This document shows, one piece after another, positions 8,915 to 18,713 of a stretch of DNA of 64,000 bases. Source of the DNA: Candidatus Eisenbergiella stercoravium (GTDB taxonomy: Bacteria; Bacillota; Clostridia; Lachnospirales; Lachnospiraceae). The stretch covers positions 42,044-106,043 of the forward strand of contig DXHY01000063.1 in the NCBI GenBank assembly GCA_019113175.1, in the 5' to 3' direction. Made by a program: the position numbers and the translations under genes. Below the pieces are notes generated by a model. The model did no database searches. It was given only the letters and a program-made list of their open reading frames with translations, and was not told the origin of the DNA. Every line of letters begins with the position of its first letter. Position 1 is the first letter of the stretch.

Positions 8915-11815
8915 ATGGAACAGGAAAGCATAAAGATGAGGCCCCGGGAATACATCAAAATCAGAGGGGCCAACGAACACAATCTGAAGAACATCGACGT
9001 GGACATTCCGAGGAACGAACTGGTGGTTCTGACCGGCCTGTCCGGTTCGGGAAAATCCTCTCTCGCTTTTGATACGATCTATGCGGAGGGGCAGAGAAGA
9101 TATATGGAATCCCTGTCCTCCTACGCGAGACAGTTTCTGGGGCAGATGGAGAAGCCCAACGTGGAGAAAATCGAAGGGCTTTCTCCTGCCATCTCCATCG
9201 ATCAGAAATCCACCAACAGGAATCCGCGTTCCACGGTGGGAACGGTGACGGAGATTTACGACTATTTCCGTCTGCTCTATGCCAGAATCGGCGTTCCGCA
9301 CTGCCCGAAGTGCGGCAAGGAAATCAAAAAGCAGTCCGTGGATCAGATGGTGGATCAGATCATGGCGCTGCCGGAGGGAACCCGTATTCAGCTTCTGGCC
9401 CCGGTGGTCCGGGGAAGAAAGGGCGAGCACGTCAAGGTGCTGGAGCGCGCCAGACGAAGCGGCTACGTGCGCGTCCGTGTGGACGGAAGCCTGTATGAAC
9501 TGACGGAAGAGATTAAGCTGGATAAAAATATCAAGCACAACATCGAAATCGTGGTAGACCGACTGGTGGTGAAGCCCGGAATTGACAGACGGCTTGCGGA
9601 TTCCATTGAAAGCGTGCTGTCGCTCACTGACGGTCTGCTGTTTGTGGATGTGATCGGCGGTGAGGCCATGACCTTCAGCCAGAGCTTTGCATGCCCGGAC
9701 TGCGGAATCAGCATTGACGAGATTGAGCCGCGAAGCTTTTCCTTCAACAATCCCTTCGGCGCCTGCCCGGAGTGCTATGGCCTGGGATATAAGATGGAAT
9801 TTGACGTGGACCTGATGATTCCGGATAAGAGCAAGAGCATTAACGGGGGTGCCATCATCGTCATGGGATGGCAGTCCTGTAATGAGCCGGGCAGCTTTAC
9901 CAATGCCATCCTGCAGGCGCTGGCGAAGGAGTATCATTTCAGCCTGGATACTCCCTTTGAGCAGTACAGCGACAAAGTGAAAAATATCCTGCTCCATGGG
10001 ACCGGCGGCCATGAGGTGGAGGTCCATTATAAGGGGCAGAGAGGAACGGGAGTTTATCCTGTCGCCTTTGAAGGGCTGATCAGGAGCGTGGAGAGAAGAT
10101 ACCGGGAAACCGCCTCGGAGATTTCCAAGCAGGAATATGAGACCTTCATGAGCATCACACCCTGTCCTGCCTGTAAGGGGATGCGCCTGAAGAAAGGGGC
10201 GCTCGCCGTTACGGTCTGCGGGAAAAATATTTATGAGATCACCTCCCTTTCCATCCGGAAGCTTCAGGAATTCCTGAACGATATGGAGCTGACGCCTCAG
10301 CAGCTTCTGATCGGAAAGCAGATTATTAAGGAAATCAAAGCCCGTGTGGGCTTTCTGGTGGACGTGGGACTGGACTATCTGTCCCTGTCTCGGGCGACGG
10401 GGACCCTGTCCGGCGGCGAGGCGCAGAGAATCCGCCTTGCCACACAGATCGGTTCCGGGCTGGTTGGAGTCTGCTATATTCTGGACGAGCCCAGCATCGG
10501 CCTGCACCAGCGGGACAACGACAAGCTGCTGAATACACTGAAGAATCTCAGGGATCTCGGCAATACCCTGCTGGTGGTGGAGCACGATGAGGATACCATG
10601 CTCGCGGCGGACTATATTGTGGATATCGGTCCCGGAGCCGGTTCTCACGGCGGAGAGGTGGTGGCCTGCGGCACGGCACAGGAGCTGATGAAAAATCCGG
10701 CCTCCATCACCGGAAAATACTTAAGCGGAGAGCTTTCCATTCCGGTTCCGGCGCAGCGCAGGAAGCCAACGGGCTGGATCACGGTGAAGGGGGCGGCGGA
10801 AAACAATCTGAGAAATATCGACGTCCGCTTCCCGCTCGGCGTGATGACCTGTGTGACCGGGGTTTCCGGCTCCGGCAAAAGCTCTCTGGTGAACGAGATT
10901 CTTTACAAGACGCTGGCGAGGGATCTGAACCGGGCCAGAACCATTCCCGGAAAAAGCAGGGGAATCGAGGGAATTGATCAGCTGGATAAGGTGATCGACA
11001 TCGATCAGTCCCCCATCGGCCGCACGCCCCGTTCCAATCCCGCCACCTATACCGGTGTGTTCGACATGATCCGGGACCTGTTCGCTTCCACGCCCGACGC
11101 AAAGGCAAGGGGATATAAAAAGGGCCGGTTCAGCTTCAACGTGAAGGGCGGCCGCTGCGAGGCCTGCAGCGGAGACGGCATTATCAAGATCGAGATGCAT
11201 TTCCTTCCCGACGTGTATGTGCCCTGTGAGGTCTGCGGAGGGAAGCGTTATAACCGCGAGACCCTGGATGTGAAGTATAAGGGAAAGAGCATTTTTGACG
11301 TGCTGGATATGACCGTGGAGGAGGCGGTGGAGTTTTTTGAAAATGTGCCCTCCATCCGCAGAAAAATCGAAACGCTCTATGATGTGGGCCTGTCCTACGT
11401 GAAGCTGGGACAGCCCTCCACCACTCTGTCCGGCGGCGAGGCTCAGCGCATCAAGCTGGCGGCGGAGCTGAGCAGGAGGAGCACCGGAAAGACCATTTAC
11501 ATTCTGGACGAGCCCACCACCGGCCTGCATTTTGCGGATGTGCATAAGCTGGTCGATATCCTTCACCGCCTTGCCGACGGCGGAAATACGGTCGTCGTTA
11601 TCGAACACAATCTGGACGTGATCAAGACGGCTGACTATATCATCGACATGGGGCCGGAAGGCGGAGACGGCGGCGGAACTGTAGTCGCTCAGGGAACGCC
11701 GGAGGAGGTGGCGGAGAATCCCGCTTCCTACACCGGATATTATGTGAAGAAAATGCTGGACCGCGCAAAAGGGATAACCGGCCCGGCTTTGCGAATGGCG
11801 CGGAGTGAACTGTAA
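8915..11815 (+). CDS. uvrA: Excinuclease ABC subunit A
   Basis: Damage-sensing ATPase of nucleotide excision repair, 966 residues, about the family length. It shows two ABC ATPase modules: Walker [10 protein letters not shown] near residue 40 and GVSGSGKSS near residue 650; signatures [12 protein letters not shown] and [12 protein letters not shown]. Zinc-binding cysteine pairs are visible ([12 protein letters not shown]...CPEC; CEAC...CEVC). A GGAGGAAGC site precedes the ATG at 8915. It forms an operon with uvrB. No clear LexA box lies immediately upstream of the pair. Confidence 0.97.
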   Translation: MEQESIKMRPREYIKIRGANEHNLKNIDVDIPRNELVVLTGLSGSGKSSLAFDTIYAEGQRRYMESLSSYARQFLGQMEKPNVEKIEGLSPAISIDQKSTNRNPRSTVGTVTEIYDYFRLLYARIGVPHCPKCGKEIKKQSVDQMVDQIMALPEGTRIQLLAPVVRGRKGEHVKVLERARRSGYVRVRVDGSLYELTEEIKLDKNIKHNIEIVVDRLVVKPGIDRRLADSIESVLSLTDGLLFVDVIGGEAMTFSQSFACPDCGISIDEIEPRSFSFNNPFGACPECYGLGYKMEFDVDLMIPDKSKSINGGAIIVMGWQSCNEPGSFTNAILQALAKEYHFSLDTPFEQYSDKVKNILLHGTGGHEVEVHYKGQRGTGVYPVAFEGLIRSVERRYRETASEISKQEYETFMSITPCPACKGMRLKKGALAVTVCGKNIYEITSLSIRKLQEFLNDMELTPQQLLIGKQIIKEIKARVGFLVDVGLDYLSLSRATGTLSGGEAQRIRLATQIGSGLVGVCYILDEPSIGLHQRDNDKLLNTLKNLRDLGNTLLVVEHDEDTMLAADYIVDIGPGAGSHGGEVVACGTAQELMKNPASITGKYLSGELSIPVPAQRRKPTGWITVKGAAENNLRNIDVRFPLGVMTCVTGVSGSGKSSLVNEILYKTLARDLNRARTIPGKSRGIEGIDQLDKVIDIDQSPIGRTPRSNPATYTGVFDMIRDLFASTPDAKARGYKKGRFSFNVKGGRCEACSGDGIIKIEMHFLPDVYVPCEVCGGKRYNRETLDVKYKGKSIFDVLDMTVEEAVEFFENVPSIRRKIETLYDVGLSYVKLGQPSTTLSGGEAQRIKLAAELSRRSTGKTIYILDEPTTGLHFADVHKLVDILHRLADGGNTVVVIEHNLDVIKTADYIIDMGPEGGDGGGTVVAQGTPEEVAENPASYTGYYVKKMLDRAKGITGPALRMARSEL

Positions 11816-11855
11816 CAGCCTGATTCCCGGAAAACTTAATTTTTTATGAAAAGGC

Positions 11856-11884
11856 TTTCCAAGGCCGTGTTTTTAGGTTATAAT
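11856..11884 (+). promoter_or_regulatory. Promoter 1 in the uvrA-mreB gap
   Basis: TTTCCA (11856-11861), 17 bases, then TATAAT (11879-11884). It lies 41 bases after uvrA and starts a long leader (about 290 bases) towards mreB. This 367-base gap (11816-12182) also holds a hairpin at 11919, a second promoter at 12022 and a stem-loop just before mreB; no small gene was found in it. Confidence 0.55.
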
Positions 11885-11918
11885 AACAGACGGTATATTG
11901 CGCGAAGCGAAATCGAAT

Positions 11919-11937
11919 AGGGGAAGGAACTTCCCCT
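11919..11937 (+). repeat. Hairpin of the AGGGGAAG type (copy 1)
   Basis: AGGGGAAG (11919-11926) and CTTCCCCT (11930-11937) around a 3-base loop. The same core, AGGGGAAG plus G-N-N plus CTTCCCCTGT, recurs at 22009-22029 before leuA. It lies between the two candidate mreB promoters. Confidence 0.65.
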
Positions 11938-12021
11938 GTTTGATTATTGACGAATAAAACAATATATCGAATGAGATAAGACATAATTTCGATTAATATC
12001 GTGAATGTGGAATATCCATGC

Positions 12022-12048
12022 TTGATTCATGACGAATTGGTCTATAAT
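12022..12048 (+). promoter_or_regulatory. Promoter 2 for mreB
   Basis: TTGATT (12022-12027), a short 15-base spacer, then TATAAT (12043-12048). The leader to the ATG at 12183 contains a stem GCCGAA/TTCGGC (12134-12139 with 12148-12153) shortly before the GGAGG site. Confidence 0.5.
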
Positions 12049-12182
12049 AGAGAATAGAGACGACAGCGCGCAGGAGAGGAAAAGCCCGAGGGCTGCTTTC
12101 AAAACATCAGTCACAAGTTGTTTTCGGGAAGCGGCCGAAGACTGCTTTTCGGCGTTGCCTTTATTTGGAATTGGAGGAAATT

Positions 12183-13178
12183 ATGCAGTACACGGATATT
12201 GGAATTGACCTGGGCACGGCCAGCATACTGGTATATATCAGAGGAAAGGGCGTGGTTCTGAAGGAGCCCAGCGTTGTGGCCTTTGACAGGGATACGAACA
12301 AGATCAAGGCGATCGGTGAAGACGCCAGACTGATGCTGGGACGTACGCCGGGTAATATCGTTGCGGTCAGGCCTCTGAGGCAGGGCGTCATTTCCGATTA
12401 TACCGTTACGGAAAAGATGCTGAAGCATTTCATCCAGAAGGCCCTTGGCAGAAAGACCTTCCGCAAGCCCAGAATCGCAGTCTGTGTACCCAGCGGCGTT
12501 ACCGAAGTGGAGAAGAAGGCGGTTGAGGACGCGACCTATCAGGCCGGAGCGAGAGAGGTTTCCATCATTGAGGAGCCGATCGCGGCGGCAATCGGAGCCG
12601 GCATCGATATTTCCCGTCCCTGCGGCAACATGATCGTGGATATTGGAGGTGGAACCTCCGACATCGCGGTGATTTCCCTGGGAGGAACCGTTGTGAGCGC
12701 GTCCATCAAGATTGCAGGAGATGATTTCGACGAAGCGCTGGTCCGCTATATGAGGAAGAAGCATAATCTTCTTATCGGTGAAAGAACGGCGGAGGATATC
12801 AAGATTAAGATCGGTTCCGCCTATAAGCGGCCGGAGCCTGATTATATGGATGTGAGAGGCCGGAACCTGGTGACGGGACTTCCCAAAACGGTGAAGGTTT
12901 CTTCGGAGGAGACGGAAGAGGCGCTGAAGGAGCCCACGCTCCAGATTGTGGAAGCCATTCACAGCGTTCTGGAGAGAACGCCTCCGGAGCTGGCTGCGGA
13001 TATTGCTGACAGAGGAATCGTCCTGACGGGAGGAGGAAGCCTTCTGCGCGGACTGGAGGAGCTGATCAGCGAAAGAACCGGAATCAATACCATGACGGCT
13101 GAGGATCCGATGACGGCCGTTGCTATCGGAACCGGAAAATACGTGGAATTCCTGTGCGGATACAAGGACGAGATCTGA
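12183..13178 (+). CDS. mreB: MreB-family actin-like shape protein
   Basis: 331 residues starting at the ATG at 12183, eight bases after GGAGG; a TTG six codons upstream is less likely. Actin/Hsp70-fold motifs are clear: phosphate 1 (DIGIDLGTASILVYI), phosphate 2 (MIVDIGGGTSDIAVISLGG) and the adenosine motif (GIVLTGGGSLLRGL). MreB polymers under the membrane guide lateral cell-wall synthesis. Here it stands alone, without mreC or mreD, as Mbl- or MreBH-type paralogues often do, so the exact paralogue is uncertain. Confidence 0.92.
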   Translation: MQYTDIGIDLGTASILVYIRGKGVVLKEPSVVAFDRDTNKIKAIGEDARLMLGRTPGNIVAVRPLRQGVISDYTVTEKMLKHFIQKALGRKTFRKPRIAVCVPSGVTEVEKKAVEDATYQAGAREVSIIEEPIAAAIGAGIDISRPCGNMIVDIGGGTSDIAVISLGGTVVSASIKIAGDDFDEALVRYMRKKHNLLIGERTAEDIKIKIGSAYKRPEPDYMDVRGRNLVTGLPKTVKVSSEETEEALKEPTLQIVEAIHSVLERTPPELAADIADRGIVLTGGGSLLRGLEELISERTGINTMTAEDPMTAVAIGTGKYVEFLCGYKDEI

Positions 13179-13206
13179 ACAGGACAGAAGAGAAAACAGG
13201 CATTGG

Positions 13207-13231
13207 GGCTGCTCCTTTGGAGCAGCCTTTG
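13207..13231 (+). terminator. Probable terminator after mreB
   Basis: GGCTGCTCC (13207-13215) and GGAGCAGCC (13219-13227) form a perfect 9 bp stem with a 3-base loop, followed by TTTGTTG. The T-run is weak, so read-through to recD2 is possible. Confidence 0.6.
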
Positions 13232-13330
13232 TTGAATATGCGGATGGCCCGCAGGATGGGATGTCTGCCTGGTGTGGAGTGGTGTCCTCCCGGCGGAATG
13301 ACCTCCCGCGCAGACAATGGGGGAATCGGA

Positions 13331-15661
13331 ATGGATAAGATATCCTCGGACAGGGTATCTGCGGATAAGACATCCGCGGAGAAAGTATCCGGTTATGTGG
13401 AACATATCATATACAGGAATACGGAGAATGGTTATACCGTTTTTGAACTGATTGCCGACGGGGAGGAGATCACCTGTGTCGGGAGCTTTCAGGCCATCGA
13501 CGAGGGAGAGGGGCTGGAGCTTTCGGGCGGCTATGTGGAGCATGCGGTATATGGCAGCCAGTTTAAGGTGGAAAGCTATGCGGAGACGGTTCTGGAGGAC
13601 GAGCAGAGCATTGAGCGGTATCTGGGCTCCGGGGCCATCCGGGGAGTCGGTCCTTCTCTTGCCGCGCGGATAGTAAAAAAATTCGGGAAAGATACCTTCC
13701 GGATCGTGGAGCAGGAGCCGGAGCGCCTTGCGGAGATCAAGGGGATCAGCGAACGTAAGGCCATGGAAATCGGCGCGCAGATGGAAGAAAAAAAGGAAAT
13801 GCGCGAGGCGATGATCTACCTGCAGAAATATGGAATCTCGAATGCGCTTGCAATGAAGATTTATCAGACCTATAAGGAAGAGGTGTACCATATCCTGGAG
13901 GAAAATCCTTACCGGCTGGCCGAGGATATTGATGGCATCGGCTTCCGGCGGGCGGATGAGCTGGCGGCCAGGATCGGCATTCATACGGATTCTGATTTCC
14001 GGATCCGAAGCGGCATTCTCTATACCCTGCAGCTCGCGGCGGCAGACGGAAATACCTGTCTGCCAAAGGCACAGCTGGAGGAGAAGGCGGCGCAGCTTCT
14101 GGGACTTTCCGTGGAATATGTGAGCATTCAGATTCCGAATCTGGCGATGGAGCGCAAGCTGGTGATCAAACAGGTGCAGGAGGAGGCATTCGTATATGCT
14201 TCCGTCTTCTATTATGCGGAGCTTTCCTGCGCCAGAATGCTGGCGGATCTGAATGTGAGCCTGGCTCCGGAGGGAGGCTTCCTTCCGTCTGAGGAGGAAA
14301 AGGTCCTTACAGACATCGAAAGGCTGGCCGGGGGGCTGGGAATTGAACTGGAAGCGCTGCAGCTTGGTGCAGTGCTGGAATGCGTGAGAAACGGTGTCAT
14401 GATTCTCACCGGCGGTCCCGGTACAGGAAAGACCACCACCATCAACACCATCATCCATTATTTTGCGGCGGAGGGTATGGATATCCTGCTGGCCGCGCCC
14501 ACCGGACGGGCAGCAAAACGGATGACGGAAGCGACCGGATATGAGGCGCGCACCATCCACAGGCTCTTGGAGCTTTCCGGCCTGCCGGATGAGAACGGCA
14601 GCGGCATTCCCATAAGCCGGGCGCGTTTTGAGCGGAACGCGGACAATCCGCTGGAGGCGGATGTGGTGATCGTGGATGAGATGTCCATGGTGGACATCCA
14701 GCTGTTCCAGTCGCTTCTGAAGGCGATATCGCCTGGCACCCGGCTGGTGCTGGTGGGAGATGTGAATCAGCTGCCTTCCGTGGGCCCGGGGCAGGTGCTC
14801 CGGGATCTGATTGAAAGCAGAGCCTTCCCGGTTGTGGAACTGAAAAAGATCTTCCGGCAGGCGGGCGAGAGCGACATCGTTGTTAACGCCCACCTGATCA
14901 ATGAGGGAAAAGAGATTGCGCTGGATAATAAAAGCAGGGATTTCTTTTTCCTGGAACGGGACAATGTTCAGGTGATTTACAAGCACATGATCCTTCTGAT
15001 CCGGGAAAAGCTGCCGGGCTATGTGCATGCCGGCCCTTTTGATATTCAGGTTCTTACCCCCATGCGAAAGGGAAATCTGGGGGCTGAGACGCTCAACGGC
15101 ATTCTGCAGGCATATCTGAATCCCAAAGCGGACTCCAAAAAGGAATATCAGTCCGCCGACATGCTCTTCCGTGAGGGGGACAAGGTGATGCAGACGAAGA
15201 ACAATTATCAGCTCGAGTGGGAGGTGGTGAGCCGCTATGGCATCGCCGTGGATAAGGGCGTCGGGATTTTCAACGGGGATATGGGAATCGTCAGAGAGAT
15301 TGACGAATACGGCCGTACCCTGACGGTGGAGTTTGACGAACACCGGAGGGTGACCTATTCCTTCGAACAGACGTCGGAGCTGGAGCTGGCCTATGCGATC
15401 ACCATCCACAAATCCCAGGGGAGTGAATATCCGGCAGTGATCATGCCGCTTCTGGGCGGGCCGAGGATGCTGTTTAACCGAAACCTTCTTTATACAGGGG
15501 TGACGAGAGCGAAGAGCTGCGTGACGATACTGGGGAGCCGTCAGGTGGTTCAGGACATGATCCGAAACGAAAGCGAAGCAAAGCGCTTTACGGGTCTTGA
15601 TGTGAGGATCCGGGAAATCATGGCTTTAGAGGAGCCGAATGAAAATTCACACAAAATTTGA
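13331..15661 (+). CDS. recD2: RecD2-type ATP-dependent DNA helicase
   Basis: Superfamily 1B 5'-3' helicase found in bacteria without RecBC partners; it acts in replication-fork and recombination maintenance. Started at the ATG at 13331 it has 776 residues, typical of RecD2. The frame is open upstream to 13154 but that part overlaps mreB. An N-terminal OB-like domain (GYVEHIIYRNTENGYTVFEL) and helix-hairpin-helix repeats precede the helicase core. Walker A is TGGPGTGKTTTINTI, Walker B is VVIVDEMSMVD, and the C-terminal motif is TIHKSQGSEYPAVIMP. The ribosome site is only GGGGGAA. comF overlaps its 3' end by 23 bases. Confidence 0.92.
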   Translation: MDKISSDRVSADKTSAEKVSGYVEHIIYRNTENGYTVFELIADGEEITCVGSFQAIDEGEGLELSGGYVEHAVYGSQFKVESYAETVLEDEQSIERYLGSGAIRGVGPSLAARIVKKFGKDTFRIVEQEPERLAEIKGISERKAMEIGAQMEEKKEMREAMIYLQKYGISNALAMKIYQTYKEEVYHILEENPYRLAEDIDGIGFRRADELAARIGIHTDSDFRIRSGILYTLQLAAADGNTCLPKAQLEEKAAQLLGLSVEYVSIQIPNLAMERKLVIKQVQEEAFVYASVFYYAELSCARMLADLNVSLAPEGGFLPSEEEKVLTDIERLAGGLGIELEALQLGAVLECVRNGVMILTGGPGTGKTTTINTIIHYFAAEGMDILLAAPTGRAAKRMTEATGYEARTIHRLLELSGLPDENGSGIPISRARFERNADNPLEADVVIVDEMSMVDIQLFQSLLKAISPGTRLVLVGDVNQLPSVGPGQVLRDLIESRAFPVVELKKIFRQAGESDIVVNAHLINEGKEIALDNKSRDFFFLERDNVQVIYKHMILLIREKLPGYVHAGPFDIQVLTPMRKGNLGAETLNGILQAYLNPKADSKKEYQSADMLFREGDKVMQTKNNYQLEWEVVSRYGIAVDKGVGIFNGDMGIVREIDEYGRTLTVEFDEHRRVTYSFEQTSELELAYAITIHKSQGSEYPAVIMPLLGGPRMLFNRNLLYTGVTRAKSCVTILGSRQVVQDMIRNESEAKRFTGLDVRIREIMALEEPNENSHKI

Positions 15662-16379
15662 ACGGACGGAGGCGGTGGGCAGGATTCTGACAGACCTTCT
15701 GTTCCCGCGCAGGTGCCCGGTCTGTGACAGACCGGTGAAGCCTTTTGGAAGAGATATCTGCGACGGATGCAGGGAAGCGCTCGTTCTGGTCCGGGAGCCC
15801 CGCTGCCTGAAATGCGGCAAACAGCTTCAGGATCCGGGAGCGGAATACTGCTATGACTGCGGCCGCAGAAGGCATCTGTTTGACAGAGGCGCCGCCCTTT
15901 ACAGCTATCCCTGCATCCGCCAGACCATTTACCGGTTCAAGTATGCGGGACGCAGGGAATACGCGGAATTTCTGGGAAGGGCGCTCGCAGAAAACCTGGG
16001 AGCGATGATTCTCTCCTGGCATCCGGACGCGCTTGTGCCCGTGCCTCTTCATCCGGACCGGGAATGGAAACGGGGCTATAATCAGGCCGCGCTTCTCGCG
16101 CAGGAGCTGGGAAAAAGGCTGGATATTCCGGTGCTTTCCGGCTGGCTGGTCAGGGTAAAAAATACCAGCCCGCAGAAGGAGCTGCAAGGGGCGGCACGCC
16201 AAAATAATTTGAAAAAGGCTTTTAAAATAGTGCAGGATGATGTAAAATTAAATACGATTGTAATCATTGACGACATCTATACCACTGGCAGCACGATTGA
16301 TGCTGCCGCGCTGGAGTGCCGTACGGCGGGGGTACGGCGTGTATTTTTTATCACTCTGGCGATTGGAAAGGGGCTGTAA
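15639..16379 (+). CDS. comF: ComF family protein
   Basis: 246 residues. N-terminal zinc-ribbon cysteines (CPVCDRPV, CDGC, CLKCGKQL, CYDCGRR) precede a phosphoribosyltransferase-like domain with the motif VIIDDIYTTGST. ComF is needed late in DNA uptake by natural transformation in several bacteria, and it works with DNA helicases and DprA. It overlaps recD2 by 23 bases, so the two are probably co-translated. No other competence genes lie in the window. Confidence 0.9.
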   Translation: MKIHTKFERTEAVGRILTDLLFPRRCPVCDRPVKPFGRDICDGCREALVLVREPRCLKCGKQLQDPGAEYCYDCGRRRHLFDRGAALYSYPCIRQTIYRFKYAGRREYAEFLGRALAENLGAMILSWHPDALVPVPLHPDREWKRGYNQAALLAQELGKRLDIPVLSGWLVRVKNTSPQKELQGAARQNNLKKAFKIVQDDVKLNTIVIIDDIYTTGSTIDAAALECRTAGVRRVFFITLAIGKGL

Positions 16380-16386
16380 GAAACTC

Positions 16387-16788
16387 GTGATCAATGAAAA
16401 AAAAGTGGCGGTTATGACCCGGATGGCGGCATATGAGGCAGGCAAAGGAAAAAAGGACAGGGAGATCTGCGGATTTTTCAGGAGCGACTATGTGGGCTTT
16501 CAGCTTCTCAAGACCTGGATCGCGACCACAATAGCGTTCTGTATTCTGGCCGGGATATGGCTGCTTTACAGAATGGATGAGATGACTTCCATATTTTATG
16601 CGATGGATCTGGATGCGCTTCTGGCGCTTGGAAGACAGGGGCTCATCGCGTATATCGTTTTGTGCGGCGCATATCTTCTGGTATCGTGGCTGCTTGCGCA
16701 CGTTACCTATGCGAAGGCCCATAAGGCTTCGGTTGCATTTGACCGGATGCTGAACGAGATTGACGGGAGTGAGGAAGAAGAGGAATAG
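16387..16788 (+). CDS. Two-pass membrane protein of unknown function
   Basis: About 133 residues if started at the GTG at 16387, which comes 16 bases after AAAGGGG; an ATG at 16414 is the main alternative. The frame is open further upstream but there overlaps comF. Two hydrophobic segments (TWIATTIAFCILAGIWLLY and LIAYIVLCGAYLLVSWLLA) are joined by a short loop, with an acidic C-terminal tail (EIDGSEEEEE). I do not recognise the family. It leads directly into another unknown membrane gene and then the c-di-AMP operon. Confidence 0.7.
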   Translation: MINEKKVAVMTRMAAYEAGKGKKDREICGFFRSDYVGFQLLKTWIATTIAFCILAGIWLLYRMDEMTSIFYAMDLDALLALGRQGLIAYIVLCGAYLLVSWLLAHVTYAKAHKASVAFDRMLNEIDGSEEEEE

Positions 16789-16820
16789 GGCCTGCGCCTG
16801 CATTCCGATGAGGAACGTTT

Positions 16821-17810
16821 ATGACAACATCATTGCTTGTAGTGCGGGAATACATCCGCAATTTTTATGTGAAATATGAAGAATATGTCGTGCCGGTGCT
16901 GAAGTTTCTGCTCGCTCTGGCAAGCCTGCTTCTGATTAACGGACAGCTCGGCTACATGAGCCAGATCAATGGGGCCGCGGTGGTTCTCATCATCGCCCTG
17001 GTCTGCTCCTTCATGCCGAAGAATTTCACGCTGTTTGCCGCTGCAGCCTTTGTTACGCTGCATCTGTACGAGGTATCTCTGGAATGCGCTGGAGTGGCGC
17101 TCGTCGTTTTTCTGCTGCTGTTTCTGCTGTATTTCCGGTTTACGCCGAAGGGGGCCGTGCTTGTGATGATTACTCCTCTTCTGTTCGTTCTCCGGATTCC
17201 CTATGCCGCTCCGATTGTGGCGGGGCTGCTGGGCACGCCGCTGTCCGCCGTTACTGTGGCCTGCGGAGTGGTTGTCTACTATCTGATCCACTACATGAGC
17301 ATGAACGCGTCGCTGCTCAGTTCATCTGCGGCAGAGTCCATGCTTACACGGATTCGTGAGATTCTGGACGGCGTATTTGGAAACCGTGAGATGCTGATTG
17401 TCGCAGCTGCGTTTGTGGTGACGACAATTCTGGTGTACCTGGTGAGAAGGCTGTCCGTGGACTATTCCTGGACCATCGCGATCGTATCGGGAGCGCTTCT
17501 GGATATTGTCGTAATCCTTGTGGGAGATCTGATCTATGATGCGGATTTCTCCATACCGGGCGTGCTGTTCGGAAGCGTTGGAGGTGTGTTTATCGCCTTT
17601 GTGGTGCAGTTCTTCCGGTTTAATCTGGATTATTCCAGAACGGAGAAGGTACAGTTTGAGGATGACGAGTATTATTATTATGTGAAGGCGGTGCCGAAAA
17701 TGGCGGTATCCACGCCGGAAAAGAAGGTAAAGAAAATAACTACGCAGCGGAGCAGCCGCAGAGTGAGACACACGAATACGAGGGACGCTGCACACAGGCA
17801 GAGGGAATAG
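16821..17810 (+). CDS. Polytopic membrane protein of unknown function
   Basis: 329 residues with about eight membrane segments in the first ~265 residues and a soluble, basic C-terminus (FEDDEYYYYVKAVPKM, then SSRRVRHTNTRDAAHRQ). No catalytic motif stands out. It ends six bases before cdaA, so it is very probably co-expressed with the diadenylate cyclase. I do not recognise a named family. A role in envelope or osmotic physiology is a guess from position only. Confidence 0.8.
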   Translation: MTTSLLVVREYIRNFYVKYEEYVVPVLKFLLALASLLLINGQLGYMSQINGAAVVLIIALVCSFMPKNFTLFAAAAFVTLHLYEVSLECAGVALVVFLLLFLLYFRFTPKGAVLVMITPLLFVLRIPYAAPIVAGLLGTPLSAVTVACGVVVYYLIHYMSMNASLLSSSAAESMLTRIREILDGVFGNREMLIVAAAFVVTTILVYLVRRLSVDYSWTIAIVSGALLDIVVILVGDLIYDADFSIPGVLFGSVGGVFIAFVVQFFRFNLDYSRTEKVQFEDDEYYYYVKAVPKMAVSTPEKKVKKITTQRSSRRVRHTNTRDAAHRQRE

Positions 17811-17816
17811 GGCAAA

Positions 17817-18713
17817 ATGGAACTGATCAGATCCTTTGCGGACAATTATCTGGCACATGTGCCGTCATTGAGAATAACGGATATCGTTGAGATCATCATC
17901 ATTTCCTTCGTGGTATACCATATCATGGTGTGGATCAGGAATACCAAGGCATGGGTCTTCGTGAAGGGCGTGATCTTCATCATGGTATTCATTCTCATTG
18001 CGGCCGTATTTGAAATGAATACCATTCTCTGGATCGCACAGAACGCGCTGATGTACGGTGCTTTCGGCCTGCTGGTCATTCTTCAGCCGGAGCTGAGAGG
18101 GGCGCTGGAGCAGCTTGGAAAGAAGGAATTTCTGTCCAGCCTGTTTCCTTTTGACCAGAACAGGGGAGCGGACGGGCGTTTCTCCGATAAGACGATCCAT
18201 GAGATTTCAAAGGCCTGCGTGGAAATGGGAAAGGTGAAAACGGGGGCTCTCATTGTCGTGGAGCAGAACGATCCCCTGACAGAGTATGAGAGAACCGGAA
18301 TCGCCGTGGACGGTATCGTGACCAGCCAGCTTCTGATCAATATTTTTGAACATAACACGCCGCTTCATGACGGGGCGGTGATCGTGAGAGGAGACCGGAT
18401 CACCTCCGCCACCTGTTACCTTCCCCTTTCGGACAATATGTCCTTAAGCAAGGAGCTTGGAACCAGGCACCGGGCGGGCGTGGGAGTGTCAGAGGCGACG
18501 GATTCCATGACTGTGATCGTGTCCGAGGAAACCGGGCAGATCAGCGTGGCATACGAAGGAAACCTGTCACGGGGGCTGACCGGAGCCGAGCTGGAGGAAG
18601 AGCTGAAAAAGATCCAGAACAAGCCTGACGTAGAAAAGGAGCGTAAAAGCAAGGTCAGCATGGTGAAAGGCAGGATCTGGAAAGGACGGCCGAAGCATGA
18701 AAAAACCAAGTAA
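17817..18713 (+). CDS. cdaA: Membrane diadenylate cyclase CdaA
   Basis: Makes c-di-AMP from two ATP. 298 residues: three N-terminal membrane helices (about 20-95) and a DAC (DisA_N) domain with the two signature motifs DGA (in TPLHDGAVIV) and RHR (in GTRHRAGVGVSEATDS). c-di-AMP controls potassium and osmolyte transport and cell-wall homeostasis. The gene overlaps its regulator cdaR by 17 bases and is followed by glmM, the classic operon of Firmicutes in which CdaR and GlmM bind and modulate CdaA. Confidence 0.96.
   Translation: MELIRSFADNYLAHVPSLRITDIVEIIIISFVVYHIMVWIRNTKAWVFVKGVIFIMVFILIAAVFEMNTILWIAQNALMYGAFGLLVILQPELRGALEQLGKKEFLSSLFPFDQNRGADGRFSDKTIHEISKACVEMGKVKTGALIVVEQNDPLTEYERTGIAVDGIVTSQLLINIFEHNTPLHDGAVIVRGDRITSATCYLPLSDNMSLSKELGTRHRAGVGVSEATDSMTVIVSEETGQISVAYEGNLSRGLTGAELEEELKKIQNKPDVEKERKSKVSMVKGRIWKGRPKHEKTK

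Noticed and set aside
8516..10648. Long open frame of 710 codons on the minus strand
   Set aside because: It is a mirror of the uvrB/uvrA coding bias on the opposite strand, has no domain-like sequence and no ribosome site, and covers highly conserved genes.
12959..15409. Long open frame of 816 codons on the minus strand
   Set aside because: Antisense to recD2; low-complexity His/Leu/Arg-rich product without motifs; explained by codon use of recD2.
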